DNA from: Roseihalotalea indica
GTDB taxonomy: Bacteria > Bacteroidota > Bacteroidia > Cytophagales > Cyclobacteriaceae
Assembly: GCF_022458895.1 (NCBI RefSeq)
Contig: NZ_JAINFL010000005.1
Span: forward strand, 434,001-498,000
DNA: 64,000 nt
Reading direction: 5' to 3'
Numbering within the stretch: position 1 is the first letter of the stretch; the number at the start of each line of letters is the position of its first letter. The position numbers and the translations under genes were made by a program. Positions 18,227-28,396 of this stretch are shown in pieces. The notes under the pieces were generated by a model, which was not told the origin of the DNA, did no database searches, and worked only from the letters and a program-made list of their open reading frames with translations.

Positions 18227-20617
18227 GTGAGGAAGCTGAAGAAAAATATTATTGAGCCTATATATTATGCGCTTCCGGTGCAACTGCTGATCCTGCATTT
18301 GCGAAAAAATCAGTTGCTTTTATTATGCTGGATTCTCCTGATATCAATTGTAACCGGGTACTTTGGTAAAAGCTTAGGAATTCCCTATCTGTTTCTAGAT
18401 CCCGAATACCTGGGACGGGTCGATTTTTTTAGTTTTTTCTGGTTAGGAATGGCCTTTGGCGGGTTTAATATGGCCTACCACATCATTTGCTATATTTTAG
18501 ATGGGCCAAGTTTCGGGTTTCTGGGCACGCTGTCTCGGCCATTTGCCAAATTTGCTCTCAACAATGGAGTGATTCCCGCTTTCTTTATTGTGCTGTATCT
18601 GCTCTACATGATCAACTTTCAGGTAGCCAACGAATACAACACGGTGGGTAGCATCTTTGAGAAGGTTGGTGGCTTCTTTTGTGGCTTTATTCTTATTGTA
18701 CTTATCATATTTGAGTATTTCCGATGGACCAACCAGGATATTGTTCGGCTATTAGCTTCTAATGTAAACAAGAAGCTGAAGAAGGTCCGGTTTTCTCGGG
18801 TACGGATCATGTCAAACCTGAAAGAGGCAAAAAAAGGTGTCCGACGGGTCGATAATTATCTTGATTTGGGGTTTCGAGTAAAGTCTGCCCCGGTCGTTCG
18901 GCACGACAAATCACTGATTCTCCAGGTTTTTAATCAAAACCACCTCAACTCGGTGGTGATGGAGATGTTCGTCTTTGGGCTAATTCTTACGCTGGGCATT
19001 TTTAGCGATAATCCCGTATTTCAGATTCCGGCAGCGGCGAGTTGTCTTCTGCTTTTAACCGTTATCATTATGCTGGCCGGGGCTGTTTCTTACTGGCTGC
19101 GCGGATGGGCAACTACAGCGATTATTATCGGCTTTTTCTTTCTAAATATGATGGTGCGGTATGAATGGGGAGAAAACGCTTACCGCGCTTTTGGTTTGGA
19201 TTATACTACAGAGCCAGCAGAATATTCACTGGAGCGCCTAAAAGCGCTTAATGATACCAGCTATTATTACCAGGACTATAAGGCTACTGAGCAAATTCTG
19301 GACACCTGGTATGATAACATGCAGCAGCAGTACCACTACAATGCCGGGCGGCGCCCTAAAATGGTGCTTATCTGTACAAGTGGGGGTGGGCTACGCTCAG
19401 CCATGTGGACAACGGTGGCCCTACAACAGGCCGATAGCATTACTCAGGGCCACCTGATGGACCATACTCGCTTATTTACCGGAGCTTCGGGTGGATTGAT
19501 CGGTGCGGCGTATTTCCGGGAACTGGTATTGCAGCAAAAGCTATCGGAGAAGAAAGCTATGCCGATCGTGTTAGCTAAACAACAGGATGCCCGATCTATC
19601 TACGATCCTTACTACGCCAATCTGATTGCTCAGGATAACCTGAATCCCATCATTTTTACCTTGCTGATGAATGATATGCTGGTAAGAAATCAACCTTTTA
19701 CCTATAATGGGTTCAGGTATGCTAAAGACCGGGGGTATGCGTTTGAGCAGCAGTTCAATCAGAATACAGATTCTGTGCTGGATAAAACATTGGGTGATTA
19801 TTATGAGCCCGAGAAAAAAGCGTTGATACCAATGATTTTCCTTACTCCGGCCATCGTTAACGACGGAAGGAAGCTATACATTTCGCCACAGCATGTTTCC
19901 TATATGCACACCCGGTTGCCCGAGAAACACTATTCCCACACATCTATCATTAAAGGGGTTGATTTTCGGCGGTTGCTGGATAAGCAGCAGGCTGATAATT
20001 TACGATTTCTGACGGCACTGCGTATGAATGCGGCGTTTCCCTATGTGACTCCTAACGTGACCCTTCCTACATCGCCAGCCATCCAGATTATGGATGCCGG
20101 AATGACCGATAACTTTGGTATTTCAGATGCCGTTCGGTTCATGTTTGTTTTTCGGGAATGGATTAACACCCACACCTCAGGAGTTATATTACTGAATATT
20201 CGTGATTCTGAAAAGATCGAGGAAATTGATAAGCCTGCCAGTGCCTCCTTAATTGAGCGAATGACTGCTCCTTTTCGCTTTTTCTACGATAATCTGTTTA
20301 ACATTCAGGATATCAGTAATGATGATCGTATCGAACTGGCCCAGTCGTGGTTGGGGGTAAGTTTACATAGCATTTATTTAGAGTATACGTCTTATGTGCC
20401 GGAAGACTGGAAACTAATCAATCCTGATCGGCGCACTTTGGAGCGTCCTTCGTTAAGCTGGCGACTTACCAGCCGTGAAAAGGATAATATCTTTCAGAAT
20501 ATCAAGCACCCTAAGAATCAGGCAGCATTACAGGAGCTAAAGTACTTACTCATGGACACTGGCAATGAGGAAATGATTCAACCTGTGCCGGAAATGTTGT
20601 TGGGTGAACGGGAGTAG
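18227..20617 (+). CDS. membrane-anchored patatin-like phospholipase
   Basis: This 796-residue protein has an N-terminal membrane part with several hydrophobic helices (about residues 20-165 and 240-325). A patatin domain follows (about 375-700). The oxyanion segment CTSGGGLRS lies near residue 384, the nucleophile elbow is GASGG (near 418; usually GxSxG with Ala or Gly after Ser), and the dyad Asp is in MDAGMTDNFG near 623. Patatins are acyl hydrolases acting on phospholipids; here the active domain would be tethered to the cytoplasmic membrane. The start is the GTG at 18227, because the next ATG would cut into the membrane region and no in-frame ATG lies upstream. The gene follows the RNA methyltransferase closely. 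Confidence 0.85.
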   Translation: MRKLKKNIIEPIYYALPVQLLILHLRKNQLLLLCWILLISIVTGYFGKSLGIPYLFLDPEYLGRVDFFSFFWLGMAFGGFNMAYHIICYILDGPSFGFLGTLSRPFAKFALNNGVIPAFFIVLYLLYMINFQVANEYNTVGSIFEKVGGFFCGFILIVLIIFEYFRWTNQDIVRLLASNVNKKLKKVRFSRVRIMSNLKEAKKGVRRVDNYLDLGFRVKSAPVVRHDKSLILQVFNQNHLNSVVMEMFVFGLILTLGIFSDNPVFQIPAAASCLLLLTVIIMLAGAVSYWLRGWATTAIIIGFFFLNMMVRYEWGENAYRAFGLDYTTEPAEYSLERLKALNDTSYYYQDYKATEQILDTWYDNMQQQYHYNAGRRPKMVLICTSGGGLRSAMWTTVALQQADSITQGHLMDHTRLFTGASGGLIGAAYFRELVLQQKLSEKKAMPIVLAKQQDARSIYDPYYANLIAQDNLNPIIFTLLMNDMLVRNQPFTYNGFRYAKDRGYAFEQQFNQNTDSVLDKTLGDYYEPEKKALIPMIFLTPAIVNDGRKLYISPQHVSYMHTRLPEKHYSHTSIIKGVDFRRLLDKQQADNLRFLTALRMNAAFPYVTPNVTLPTSPAIQIMDAGMTDNFGISDAVRFMFVFREWINTHTSGVILLNIRDSEKIEEIDKPASASLIERMTAPFRFFYDNLFNIQDISNDDRIELAQSWLGVSLHSIYLEYTSYVPEDWKLINPDRRTLERPSLSWRLTSREKDNIFQNIKHPKNQAALQELKYLLMDTGNEEMIQPVPEMLLGERE

Positions 20618-20669
20618 TAGAAAAGCTGGAATATCGGGTTTTATGCTCTCTTCTTAAGATACTCTACTC

Positions 20670-21278
20670 CTAATTAGGTATTTTTTCCTTTGCCTTTTTA
20701 CGCCGATCCATCCATAGCCACAGAAAGCCATTTACATGAGCTTGCCACTGCGGTAGGGTAGCAATGAGGGAAATCTCCTCTACGGAGTCAAGTATAGACA
20801 GGCCAACCATAATGGCAAAAAGCCAGGGCTGGACACCGAAAAAAAACATGCTCATGAAGAAGACTGCCTGCACCACAGTGGCTGCTCGGGCAGAAATGGT
20901 ATGGAAACTGGAGTAGGTGCCGTAGCGAATCAGGGCAAAAATGAGCTGAAATACATACAACCCAATGATAATCAGTATCCAGGAAAGGTGGCTGAGGAAA
21001 AATTCCTGCTCAAACATATAGAGGCCGACTACTCCAGCTGCCAGCAAACACTCATCAGCAATGGAATCTAATCGCCCCCTGCGGTCGGACTCCATACCAA
21101 AATTGCGGGCAACAAATCCGTCTAGGGCATCGGAGCAAAAGCTAAAAAAATATGCTAATGCAACCAGAATCCGCACATCCAACCCAATAAGAAGTAAGAT
21201 AAACGGTACCGATACTAAACGTAGGAAAGGAATCCACTCAGCAAGATTATAATCCTGCACTTTAAACAACTGCTTCAC
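20670..21278 (-). CDS. CDP-alcohol phosphatidyltransferase family protein
   Basis: This 202-residue integral membrane protein carries the family signature at residues 50-75: DALDGFVAR, then RRGRLDSIADE. Both terminal metal-binding aspartates (D71, D75) are in place for the x8 spacing, but the conserved Gly four residues before D71 is Arg, with a Gly one position later. Four or five hydrophobic helices follow. Such enzymes transfer a phospho-lipid or phospho-alcohol group from a CDP donor (PgsA, PssA, Cls and others); the substrate cannot be assigned. It sits alone between the patatin gene and PorE-like protein 1. Confidence 0.82.
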   Translation of the reverse strand: MKQLFKVQDYNLAEWIPFLRLVSVPFILLLIGLDVRILVALAYFFSFCSDALDGFVARNFGMESDRRGRLDSIADECLLAAGVVGLYMFEQEFFLSHLSWILIIIGLYVFQLIFALIRYGTYSSFHTISARAATVVQAVFFMSMFFFGVQPWLFAIMVGLSILDSVEEISLIATLPQWQAHVNGFLWLWMDRRKKAKEKIPN

Positions 21279-21356
21279 AATAAAAGTATCGGTTAAAAAA
21301 GCGACAAAATAACATAGTACAATCTACCTCATTTTACGAATAAAAATAAACCATCG

Positions 21357-23336
21357 CTACAAAACTTCGAATGCTATACGCCTATTTTTTTGCCGGCCTT
21401 CTTCGGTGTCATTACTGGCAATGGGCTTCTGGTCACCATAGCCACGGAATGAGAGTCTTTCAGCGGCTATTCCTGACTGAATCAGGTAGTCATAAATTGC
21501 TTTTGCCCGCTGGGTAGAAAGCTTTTCATTGTACGAAGAAGCTCCAACATTATCAGTGTGTCCATTGATAGAAATAGCAATGTCAGGATTTTCCTGAAGA
21601 AAGTTGGCAATCTTATCTAGTTCAGGCTTAGATTTATTTTTAATCTCGTATTTGTCCGTATCGAAGAAAATATTGTTTAGAACAGTTTCCTGCCCCTTCT
21701 GAATGGGGTCCAGGTAAATATCAATCTCAATAGGTTGCTGAATGTATGCCTCCGAAGGTTCAACATAGTTGAATGTCAGGCTTTTAAATAAAAAATCATC
21801 TTTATTTACATACAAAGCATATTCCGAACCTTCCGTAAGAACCATTAGATACTCACCCGATACGGGGTCAGAATCAACCATGGAAATAGATTGTTGATTC
21901 TGCAAATCAATAAGCTCCACTGATGCTTCTAGTGGTTCTTTGGTGGCAGCATTATAGACCTTTCCAAACACAAAGTTGCTACGATACTGTACTCTTATTT
22001 CCTGGGGTATAGAGAATGTGAAAATCTCGCTACGAACATACTCTCCCTGCCGCTGTTCTTCATTAGAATAATAAGCATCGCGCCCATCGGCGGTAATAAA
22101 CAATGATGCCTGATCTTCAAAAGTATTGATGGGATAGCCTAAATTCTCAGGGGCGCTCCATCGGTTTTTGGAGCGCTCGGTTACATAAAGGTCGAATCCG
22201 CCGAAGCCAGGTCGGCCATTGGATGCAAAGTACAGTGTTTGTCCGTTAACGTGGATAAAGGGGGAAACTTCGTCACGAGCGGTATTAATTTCTTTGCCTA
22301 CATTTTTCGCCTTACTCCACTCACCCTTTACTGTGCGCTCGGTCACATAAATATCTCGTTTGCCATGTCCGCCCTGCCGGTCCGACACAAAATACAAGGT
22401 GCGCCCGTCAGCAGATAGAGAAGGCTGAGACTCCCAGGCAGATGAATTTACAGCGGTGCCCAGGTTTTTGGGCATTGACCATTCATCACCTTTTCGGGTT
22501 GAAATAAACAGGTCGCAGCTTCCGTACCCGTCACGCCCTTCACAGGATGTAAAGATCAGAGTTCGTCCATCGGCTGAAATAGAGCAGGTGCCTTCATTCC
22601 GCATGGTATTAATATTTTCTGATAGCGATTCGGGCGCCATCCACTCGCCTTCGGCATTTTTCCTGCTGATATAGATATCTTCATCGTAGCGAGGCGAAAC
22701 ACCCCGGCGGCCGGTAAAGATCATGGTTTTTTGATCTACAGTAAGCACTGGGAAATATTGTAATGGAAACTGATGCAATTGCCCTTCTACCCGATGAGGT
22801 TGGAAATCTAGAGGATGCTTAATGGCTTCTTCGGCAAAATCAATGTTTGCTAGTATAGTTTGAGCATCTTCCCGAATTACCTTAGCAGCTTTAGGTACAT
22901 TCATCACCTGGTTGGCCATTTCCCGAGCCTCTTCATAACTACCCTCATTAAAGTATAGTTTTGCTAGTTGGTGAGGGGCTTCTATAAACTTAGGATTCCC
23001 TTCTTGCTGTTTGGCGACTTTTTTATAGTAGAACTTAGCCCGCGCTGGGTCCGACAGAGCTTCGTAGATTTTTGCAGTCTGCAATTGTGCTTCTGAGAAT
23101 GCCGGATCTTTCTTTAGCGAATATTCCAGCAGTTCAAGAGCCTGCCCGTATTGTCGGCGGAGGAAAAAGGAGAAAGCGTCCTCGTAATATTCAATAGCCT
23201 TTTTAGATTTCGTGGTATAGGATGAAGCACGTTGCGGTGGCTGTGGCTCATTCCTTCGCTGGGCAGCGCCTCGTTGAGGAAGTATAGAAACGCTCAGAAG
23301 CGTGAGTAGGGGAAATAAAACAAAGCGGAGTTTCAT
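21357..23336 (-). CDS. OmpA-family outer-membrane protein with TPR, PD40 propeller and CRD (PorE-like, copy 1)
   Basis: This 659-residue protein has a signal peptide (ends RGAAQ). Its domains are TPR repeats at about residues 45-170 and WD40-like PD40 propeller blades at about 195-430 (repeats such as SISADGRTLIFTSC and PSLSADGRTLYFVSDRQGG). A carboxypeptidase-regulatory-like Ig fold spans about 450-535, and a C-terminal OmpA domain about 545-659 (ISINGHTDNVGASSYNEKLS, RLSFRGYGDQKP), which binds peptidoglycan. This is the architecture of PorE, which ties the type IX secretion machine to the cell wall in Porphyromonas gingivalis; several paralogues are usual in Bacteroidota. A second copy is at 40527-42485. 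Whether this is the true T9SS part cannot be decided here. Confidence 0.88.
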   Translation of the reverse strand: MKLRFVLFPLLTLLSVSILPQRGAAQRRNEPQPPQRASSYTTKSKKAIEYYEDAFSFFLRRQYGQALELLEYSLKKDPAFSEAQLQTAKIYEALSDPARAKFYYKKVAKQQEGNPKFIEAPHQLAKLYFNEGSYEEAREMANQVMNVPKAAKVIREDAQTILANIDFAEEAIKHPLDFQPHRVEGQLHQFPLQYFPVLTVDQKTMIFTGRRGVSPRYDEDIYISRKNAEGEWMAPESLSENINTMRNEGTCSISADGRTLIFTSCEGRDGYGSCDLFISTRKGDEWSMPKNLGTAVNSSAWESQPSLSADGRTLYFVSDRQGGHGKRDIYVTERTVKGEWSKAKNVGKEINTARDEVSPFIHVNGQTLYFASNGRPGFGGFDLYVTERSKNRWSAPENLGYPINTFEDQASLFITADGRDAYYSNEEQRQGEYVRSEIFTFSIPQEIRVQYRSNFVFGKVYNAATKEPLEASVELIDLQNQQSISMVDSDPVSGEYLMVLTEGSEYALYVNKDDFLFKSLTFNYVEPSEAYIQQPIEIDIYLDPIQKGQETVLNNIFFDTDKYEIKNKSKPELDKIANFLQENPDIAISINGHTDNVGASSYNEKLSTQRAKAIYDYLIQSGIAAERLSFRGYGDQKPIASNDTEEGRQKNRRIAFEVL

Positions 23337-23478
23337 ACAAGAAGATTGAAGCTTCGAGACCGCAACGCATTTTTAATAAAAACAGTGCCCCCTTGTAGGA
23401 TATGTATCAAGTTTGTTATTTTATTAGAATAAATAGATATAATTCTGATTTCTTGCATTGACATACCAGGAAGCGGGC

Positions 23479-23555
23479 AGCAGTAGGCGGTACAGGTGGC
23501 CGGCCTACTGCTGACTGCCTCCGGAAGATAAGACTTCCGATAGCAAATTGCTTCT
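23479..23555. repeat. intergenic hairpin element, second copy of the 6768-6845 motif
   Basis: A 10-bp stem (AGCAGTAGGC 23479-23488 / GCCTACTGCT 23503-23512) is followed by GCCTCCGG (23517-23524), ATAAGACTTCCG (23528-23539), GCAA and GCTTCT. The same ordered words occur at 6801-6845, with only spacing differences. A small GGAAG/CTTCC hairpin overlaps the middle. It lies 35-110 bases before the asparaginase-family gene, so it could be a mobile repeat, a leader structure, or both. Confidence 0.4.
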
Positions 23556-23590
23556 TACATACTTGGAATAACCACTAATTTTAACCAACC

Positions 23591-24547
23591 ATGATTATCC
23601 GACGAAGAAACTTCCTTAAACAAATTAGTGCTGGTGCTGCAGCCGTATCGGCTTTCACCTCGCAAGCTTTTGCAAAGCCTGCGACCAAACCCATTGTCGT
23701 GTCTACCTGGAATCATGGTATTAATGCCAATGCAGCGGCTTGGGAGGTTCTGCAGAAAGGCGGGCGCGCCCTGGATGCCGTAGAGACTGGCGTGCGGGTA
23801 ACCGAAGCAGAAGATAACCTCAGTGTAGGCTACGGCGGTTTACCGGACCGCGATGGCCACGTAACCTTGGATGCCTGTATTATGGACGAAAACGGCGAGT
23901 GCGGTGCGGTCGCGTTTCTGGAAGGGATTAAACACCCGGTTTCAGTAGCCCGCATGGTTATGGAGAAGACTCCTCACGTAATGATGGTCGGAGAAGGCGC
24001 GTTGCAATTTGCTTTGGATCAGGGGTTTACGCAGGAGAACTTGCTGACAGAGCGGGCTGAAAAGGCGTGGAAAGAGTGGGCCAAAGAAGCCAACTATAAA
24101 CCCATTATCAATATAGAAAACCATGATACCATCGGCATGGTGGCTTTGGATGAGCATGGTAATCTATCAGGAGCCTGTACCACCAGCGGGTTGGCCTACA
24201 AAATGCACGGGCGGGTAGGGGACTCACCCATCATTGGGGCTGGTTTGTTTGTAGATAATGAAGTAGGGGCCGCCACGGCTACCGGTATGGGCGAGGCTAT
24301 TATTAAGGTTTGCGGCGCCCATCTTATTGTAGAACTGATGCGCCAGGGTAATTCTCCCCAGGAAGCTTGTGAGAAAGCAGTACGGCGAATCTCAAAACAG
24401 AAAAATGCCAAAGACTTGCAGATTGGCTTTCTGGCGCTGAGCAAACAGGGCGATGTTGGAGCCTATAGCCTTCAGCCAGGCTTCAATTATGCACAATATG
24501 CCAACGGAACTAACGGGATGAAAGATGTAAGCAGTTTTTACTCCTAA
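23591..24547 (+). CDS. N(4)-(beta-N-acetylglucosaminyl)-L-asparaginase (Ntn hydrolase), probable Tat export
   Basis: This 318-residue glycosylasparaginase-family enzyme would cut the GlcNAc-Asn bond in glycopeptides. The autocleavage and nucleophile site is intact: ENHDTIGMVALDEHGN, with Thr180 as the new N-terminal nucleophile, followed by the substrate-binding RVGDSPIIGAG and the GAATATGMGE loop. The N-terminus has a twin-arginine signal (RRRNFLKQISAG, then Ala-rich to SQAFAKP), so a folded precursor would be exported to the periplasm. A TPR lipoprotein gene begins 63 bases downstream. Isoaspartyl peptidase/asparaginase is a related alternative, but the HDT motif and binding loop favour glycosylasparaginase. 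Confidence 0.9.
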   Translation: MIIRRRNFLKQISAGAAAVSAFTSQAFAKPATKPIVVSTWNHGINANAAAWEVLQKGGRALDAVETGVRVTEAEDNLSVGYGGLPDRDGHVTLDACIMDENGECGAVAFLEGIKHPVSVARMVMEKTPHVMMVGEGALQFALDQGFTQENLLTERAEKAWKEWAKEANYKPIINIENHDTIGMVALDEHGNLSGACTTSGLAYKMHGRVGDSPIIGAGLFVDNEVGAATATGMGEAIIKVCGAHLIVELMRQGNSPQEACEKAVRRISKQKNAKDLQIGFLALSKQGDVGAYSLQPGFNYAQYANGTNGMKDVSSFYS

Positions 24548-24610
24548 TTTGTCAATGTTTTTTCGGAAAATTGCGTTGTAGAAGCAAATCAAGAGCAACG
24601 CACCAATATC

Positions 24611-25759
24611 ATGTCCACAAAATTAGCGCAATACGTAGGTATTAGTTTTTTCGTTTTTCTCCTAGCCTGTACCTCGCAGGAGACTTATCAGATACCGGAA
24701 GCCCCGGCCTTTGATGAAGAGTATTATGCCTACGCGCTGGCTTCGGTCGACGAGATTATTCAGGATGACCCGGACAATGCTGAGGCTTACTATCGGCGGG
24801 CCGAGCTTTTGCTGCAGCAAAATAAAACTAATAATGCCCTGGCCAGTATCCGTAAGGCAATTGAAATAAATAGTGATATGCCACTATATCATCTGGCAAA
24901 CTCCAGAGCTCTACTACAGAAGGGGCAGAATCGAGAAGCGGTTCGGGCAGCGAAAGTGGCTCAAAGCAAAGGCGCGCCATTGGTAGAAGTGTACGATATT
25001 CTGGCCGAAGCTAGCATGAAAAGCAATTACTACGAAGATGCTATTCTATATAGTGATAGCGCCTCATCCTACGCTCCTAAAAATTCTCGTAACTATTATC
25101 GTAAAGGCAAAGCGCAGGTTATGCTGGAGGACACGCTGGCCGCTGAAAAGAATTTGTTAAAAAGCCTGGAGTTGGGTGAGGATGCAGTAGAAGTCTACGG
25201 TGTGCTGGTAGACTTTCACATGAATACCGGAAACTATGAGCGGGCTAAATCTTTTATGGATGAGATGCTTACGCAGCCCGGAGCAAAAACTGACAGTCGG
25301 ATGCTGTTGCAGCAAGCTAAGATTTTATTGCGTACCGGCTACGAAGACAGTGCCCGTGCTGTTCTGTATCGGTTAAAACAGGTGCCATCCGTAAATAATA
25401 TCGCTGTTTTTCGTGAGCTACAGGAATTGCACTATCAAAACCGAATATTTGATTCATCTCTCTACTATGCTCAACAAATACTTGATCGTCAGCCTTCGGA
25501 TAAACAATCGATGATTACTGTAGCCCGAATTCATGATCGCCGCCGGAACTATTCGTCAGCTATTCGCCAGTATGAAGCCATTCTGGAGTTAGATTCGCTG
25601 CAACAGCAAAGTATTCATCAAATTGCCCGGCAGGAGCTTGATGATCTGCGGGGAAAAGTTGCATATTTGTGGAAAAAGAAGCAGGAAGAGGAGTTTCAGC
25701 GAATGAAGCAGGGAGTGCCTGCCATCAAATCTCTGGCTCCGGAAGAACCTAACCCTTAA
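24611..25759 (+). CDS. TPR-repeat lipoprotein
   Basis: This 382-residue protein has a lipoprotein signal (hydrophobic stretch ending in FLLACTS, lipidated Cys near residue 20). Most of the remainder is TPR helices, for example [40 protein letters not shown] and [20 protein letters not shown]. Such proteins act as scaffolds at the periplasmic or outer membrane. It ends 2 bases before the thrS start and so is probably in the same transcript, though the functions look unrelated. The partner is unknown. Confidence 0.82.
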   Translation: MSTKLAQYVGISFFVFLLACTSQETYQIPEAPAFDEEYYAYALASVDEIIQDDPDNAEAYYRRAELLLQQNKTNNALASIRKAIEINSDMPLYHLANSRALLQKGQNREAVRAAKVAQSKGAPLVEVYDILAEASMKSNYYEDAILYSDSASSYAPKNSRNYYRKGKAQVMLEDTLAAEKNLLKSLELGEDAVEVYGVLVDFHMNTGNYERAKSFMDEMLTQPGAKTDSRMLLQQAKILLRTGYEDSARAVLYRLKQVPSVNNIAVFRELQELHYQNRIFDSSLYYAQQILDRQPSDKQSMITVARIHDRRRNYSSAIRQYEAILELDSLQQQSIHQIARQELDDLRGKVAYLWKKKQEEEFQRMKQGVPAIKSLAPEEPNP

Positions 25760-25761
25760 TT

Positions 25762-27690
25762 ATGGCCGAAGAAATTAATATTACATTACCTGACGGAAGT
25801 AAACGACAATACCAACCTGGAGTAACCGGACTTGAAATTGCCCAGAGCATAAGCGAAGGATTAGCGCGCAATGTATTAGCCGCTAAAGTGAATGGCGAAG
25901 TTTGGGATGCCTTTCGTCCTATTGACCAGGATGCTCAGGTGCAACTCTTAACCTGGAATGATCAGGAAGGAAAGTCCGCTTTCTGGCACTCATCAGCTCA
26001 CCTGTTAGCCGAAGCTTTAGAAGCGTTGTATCCCGGAGTAAAGTTCGGTATCGGGCCACCTATTGCGAATGGTTTTTACTACGATATAGACTTGGGTGAT
26101 CGTACCTTAGGCGAAGATGATTTGCCGAAGATCGAGGCAAAAATGCAGGAGCTGGCCCGGGAGAAAAATGAATATACCCGCAAACCCGTCAGCAAATCGG
26201 ATGCTTTAGACTATTTCACCAAAAAAGGTGACGAATATAAACTGGAGCTCATCCGCGATCTGGAGGATGGAAAAATCACCTTTTATCAGCAAGGTAACTT
26301 TGTTGATCTTTGCCGGGGGCCTCATATTCCTAATACCGGTTTTATCAAAGCGGTGAAGCTCATGAATGTGGCCGGTGCCTATTGGCGAGGTAATGAGAAG
26401 AATAAACAACTTACCCGGATTTACGGTATTACTTTTCCCAAACAGAAGGAGCTTAAAGAATATCTGGAACTACTGGAGGAAGCCAAAAAGCGGGACCACC
26501 GTAAGTTAGGCAAGGAGCTGGAACTCTTTACTTTTTCTGAAAAAGTAGGTCAGGGGCTGCCTCTCTGGCTTCCGAAAGGAGTAATTCTGCGAGAGCGGCT
26601 AGAAAACTTTCTTCGTAAAGCCCAACAAAAAGCCGGGTATCAACAGGTTATTTCACCCCATATTGGGCATAAAAATTTATATGTTACCTCTGGGCACTAC
26701 GAAAAATACGGTAAAGATTCTTTTCAGCCGATTCATACTCCCAATGAAGGTGAAGAGTTTCTGTTGAAACCTATGAATTGTCCGCATCACTGCGAGATTT
26801 ACCAGGCGCGCCCTCATTCATATAAAGAACTACCACTGCGCTATGCTGAATTTGGTACAGTATACCGTTACGAGCAAAGTGGCGAGTTGCACGGATTAAC
26901 CCGCGTACGGGGCTTTACCCAGGATGATGCGCACATATTCTGTCGTCCCGATCAACTCAAAGATGAGTTTAAAAAGGTAATTGATCTGGTACTGTATGTA
27001 TTTGGGGCACTAGGCTTTGAAGATTTTACCTCTCAGATTTCCCTGCGTGATCAGGAAGACCGTTCTAAATATATTGGTAGCGATGAAAACTGGGAGCTGG
27101 CTGAACAGGCTATTGTTGAAGCAGCTACCGAGAAAGAGCTAAAAACGGTTACCGAATACGGAGAAGCAGCTTTTTACGGACCTAAGCTGGATTTTATGGT
27201 AAACGACGCGCTTGGGCGACAATGGCAACTGGGAACCATTCAGGTGGATTACAATTTGCCCGAACGTTTTGATCTTACCTACATCGGAGCTGATAACCAG
27301 AAGCACCGTCCGGTCATGATTCACCGGGCGCCGTTTGGGTCTATGGAGCGCTTTGTTGCTATTTTACTAGAGCATACTGCTGGTGATTTACCGCTATGGC
27401 TGGCACCTGAGCAAGTGGCCATCCTTCCCATCTCAGAAAAATACAGTGCTTACGCCGATCAGGTGATGGCTACTTTGGAAGAGCAGGATATCATTGGGTC
27501 GGTAGACAATCGCGATGAGAAAATTGGCCGGAAAATTCGGGATGCTGAGGTTACTAAAATACCATTTATGCTTATTGTAGGTGAGAAAGAAGAGGCTTCT
27601 CAGGCGGTTTCGGTACGCCGTCATGGGCAGGGAGATGTTGGCAGCTACACGCTTCCTGACTTCATTACCTACTTTCAGAATCAGCTATAA
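25762..27690 (+). CDS. thrS: threonine--tRNA ligase
   Basis: This 642-residue class II synthetase has full length and domain order: TGS (about residues 1-63, [20 protein letters not shown]), the editing domain with [12 protein letters not shown] and DLCRGPHI, the catalytic core with the zinc ligands in [12 protein letters not shown] and motif 2 [12 protein letters not shown], and the anticodon domain from about residue 540. It charges tRNA-Thr in the cytoplasm. It is followed by infC-rpmI-rplT, the same gene order as in E. coli and many other bacteria. No T-box or tRNA-like leader could be recognised because the gene follows the TPR lipoprotein with no gap. Confidence 0.97.
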   Translation: MAEEINITLPDGSKRQYQPGVTGLEIAQSISEGLARNVLAAKVNGEVWDAFRPIDQDAQVQLLTWNDQEGKSAFWHSSAHLLAEALEALYPGVKFGIGPPIANGFYYDIDLGDRTLGEDDLPKIEAKMQELAREKNEYTRKPVSKSDALDYFTKKGDEYKLELIRDLEDGKITFYQQGNFVDLCRGPHIPNTGFIKAVKLMNVAGAYWRGNEKNKQLTRIYGITFPKQKELKEYLELLEEAKKRDHRKLGKELELFTFSEKVGQGLPLWLPKGVILRERLENFLRKAQQKAGYQQVISPHIGHKNLYVTSGHYEKYGKDSFQPIHTPNEGEEFLLKPMNCPHHCEIYQARPHSYKELPLRYAEFGTVYRYEQSGELHGLTRVRGFTQDDAHIFCRPDQLKDEFKKVIDLVLYVFGALGFEDFTSQISLRDQEDRSKYIGSDENWELAEQAIVEAATEKELKTVTEYGEAAFYGPKLDFMVNDALGRQWQLGTIQVDYNLPERFDLTYIGADNQKHRPVMIHRAPFGSMERFVAILLEHTAGDLPLWLAPEQVAILPISEKYSAYADQVMATLEEQDIIGSVDNRDEKIGRKIRDAEVTKIPFMLIVGEKEEASQAVSVRRHGQGDVGSYTLPDFITYFQNQL

Positions 27691-27808
27691 ATATAGATGG
27701 TACCAAACACTCTAAACTTTTTACCGTTGATTATTGTATAAATAAGGCAGTTTTATTGGATACACCGATTAATTGCTGATATTTGCATGTTCATACTATT
27801 CACAAAAA

Positions 27809-27823
27809 AAGGAGGTAACTATT
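27809..27823 (+). promoter_or_regulatory. strong Shine-Dalgarno site and AUU start of infC
   Basis: AAGGAGGT (27809-27816), a full anti-SD complement, is followed after a short gap by ATT (27821-27823). Shine-Dalgarno sequences of this strength are absent before nearly all other genes in the window, as is usual in Bacteroidota. The site fixes the infC start. Confidence 0.85.
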
Positions 27824-28375
27824 AGCAAATTTAAGAGACGAAGAGGTCCCGTAAAACGCGAGGAACCTTATCGAGTCAATAGTAGAATCCGCGCATCCTA
27901 CGTTAGGGTGGTCGGGGAGAATGCCGATAATGAGATTCATGACATTAAAGAGGCGTTACAGATGGCTCAGGAACAGAGCCTGGATTTAGTCGAAATATCA
28001 CCTTCGGCCGATCCGCCCGTTTGTAAAATTATTGACTACTCGAAGTTTAAATACGAGCAGAAGAAGAAGCAAAAGGAAATAAAGGCGAAGTCACAGAAAA
28101 CCGTCGTGAAGGAAATTCGCTTCGGTCCCAACACCGATGATCATGACTTTAATTTTAAATTAAAGCATGCCCAAGGGTTTCTGAAAGATGGCGCTAAAGT
28201 AAAAGCCTACGTGCATTTTGTCGGACGCTCCATTGTATTTAAAGAGCGAGGAGAGATGTTGTTACTTCGTTTTGCCCAGGCATTAGAAGAAGAAGCTAAA
28301 GTAGAAGAGATGCCAAAAATGATGGGAAAGCGAATGTTTTTAATGTTAGCTCCTAAATCAATAAAAAAGACATAA
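27821..28375 (+). CDS. infC: translation initiation factor IF-3, AUU start codon
   Basis: IF-3 binds the 30S subunit, checks the start codon and initiator tRNA, and keeps the subunits apart. The N-domain ([38 protein letters not shown]) and C-domain ([37 protein letters not shown]) are complete. No ATG or GTG exists upstream in frame: a stop lies at 27770-27772, and between it and the conserved region the frame offers only TTG, CTG, ATA and ATT. The ATT at 27821 stands 5 bases after GGAGG and gives the 184-residue protein [12 protein letters not shown].... AUU is the known infC start in E. coli, where IF-3 represses its own mRNA because it rejects AUU. Confidence 0.95.
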   Translation: MSKFKRRRGPVKREEPYRVNSRIRASYVRVVGENADNEIHDIKEALQMAQEQSLDLVEISPSADPPVCKIIDYSKFKYEQKKKQKEIKAKSQKTVVKEIRFGPNTDDHDFNFKLKHAQGFLKDGAKVKAYVHFVGRSIVFKERGEMLLLRFAQALEEEAKVEEMPKMMGKRMFLMLAPKSIKKT

Positions 28376-28396
28376 TTAATATTCAATAGATTTTGG

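Noticed and set aside
27773..27820. TTG start of infC with 16 extra residues
   Set aside because: The extra segment includes the Shine-Dalgarno sequence itself and has no counterpart in IF-3.
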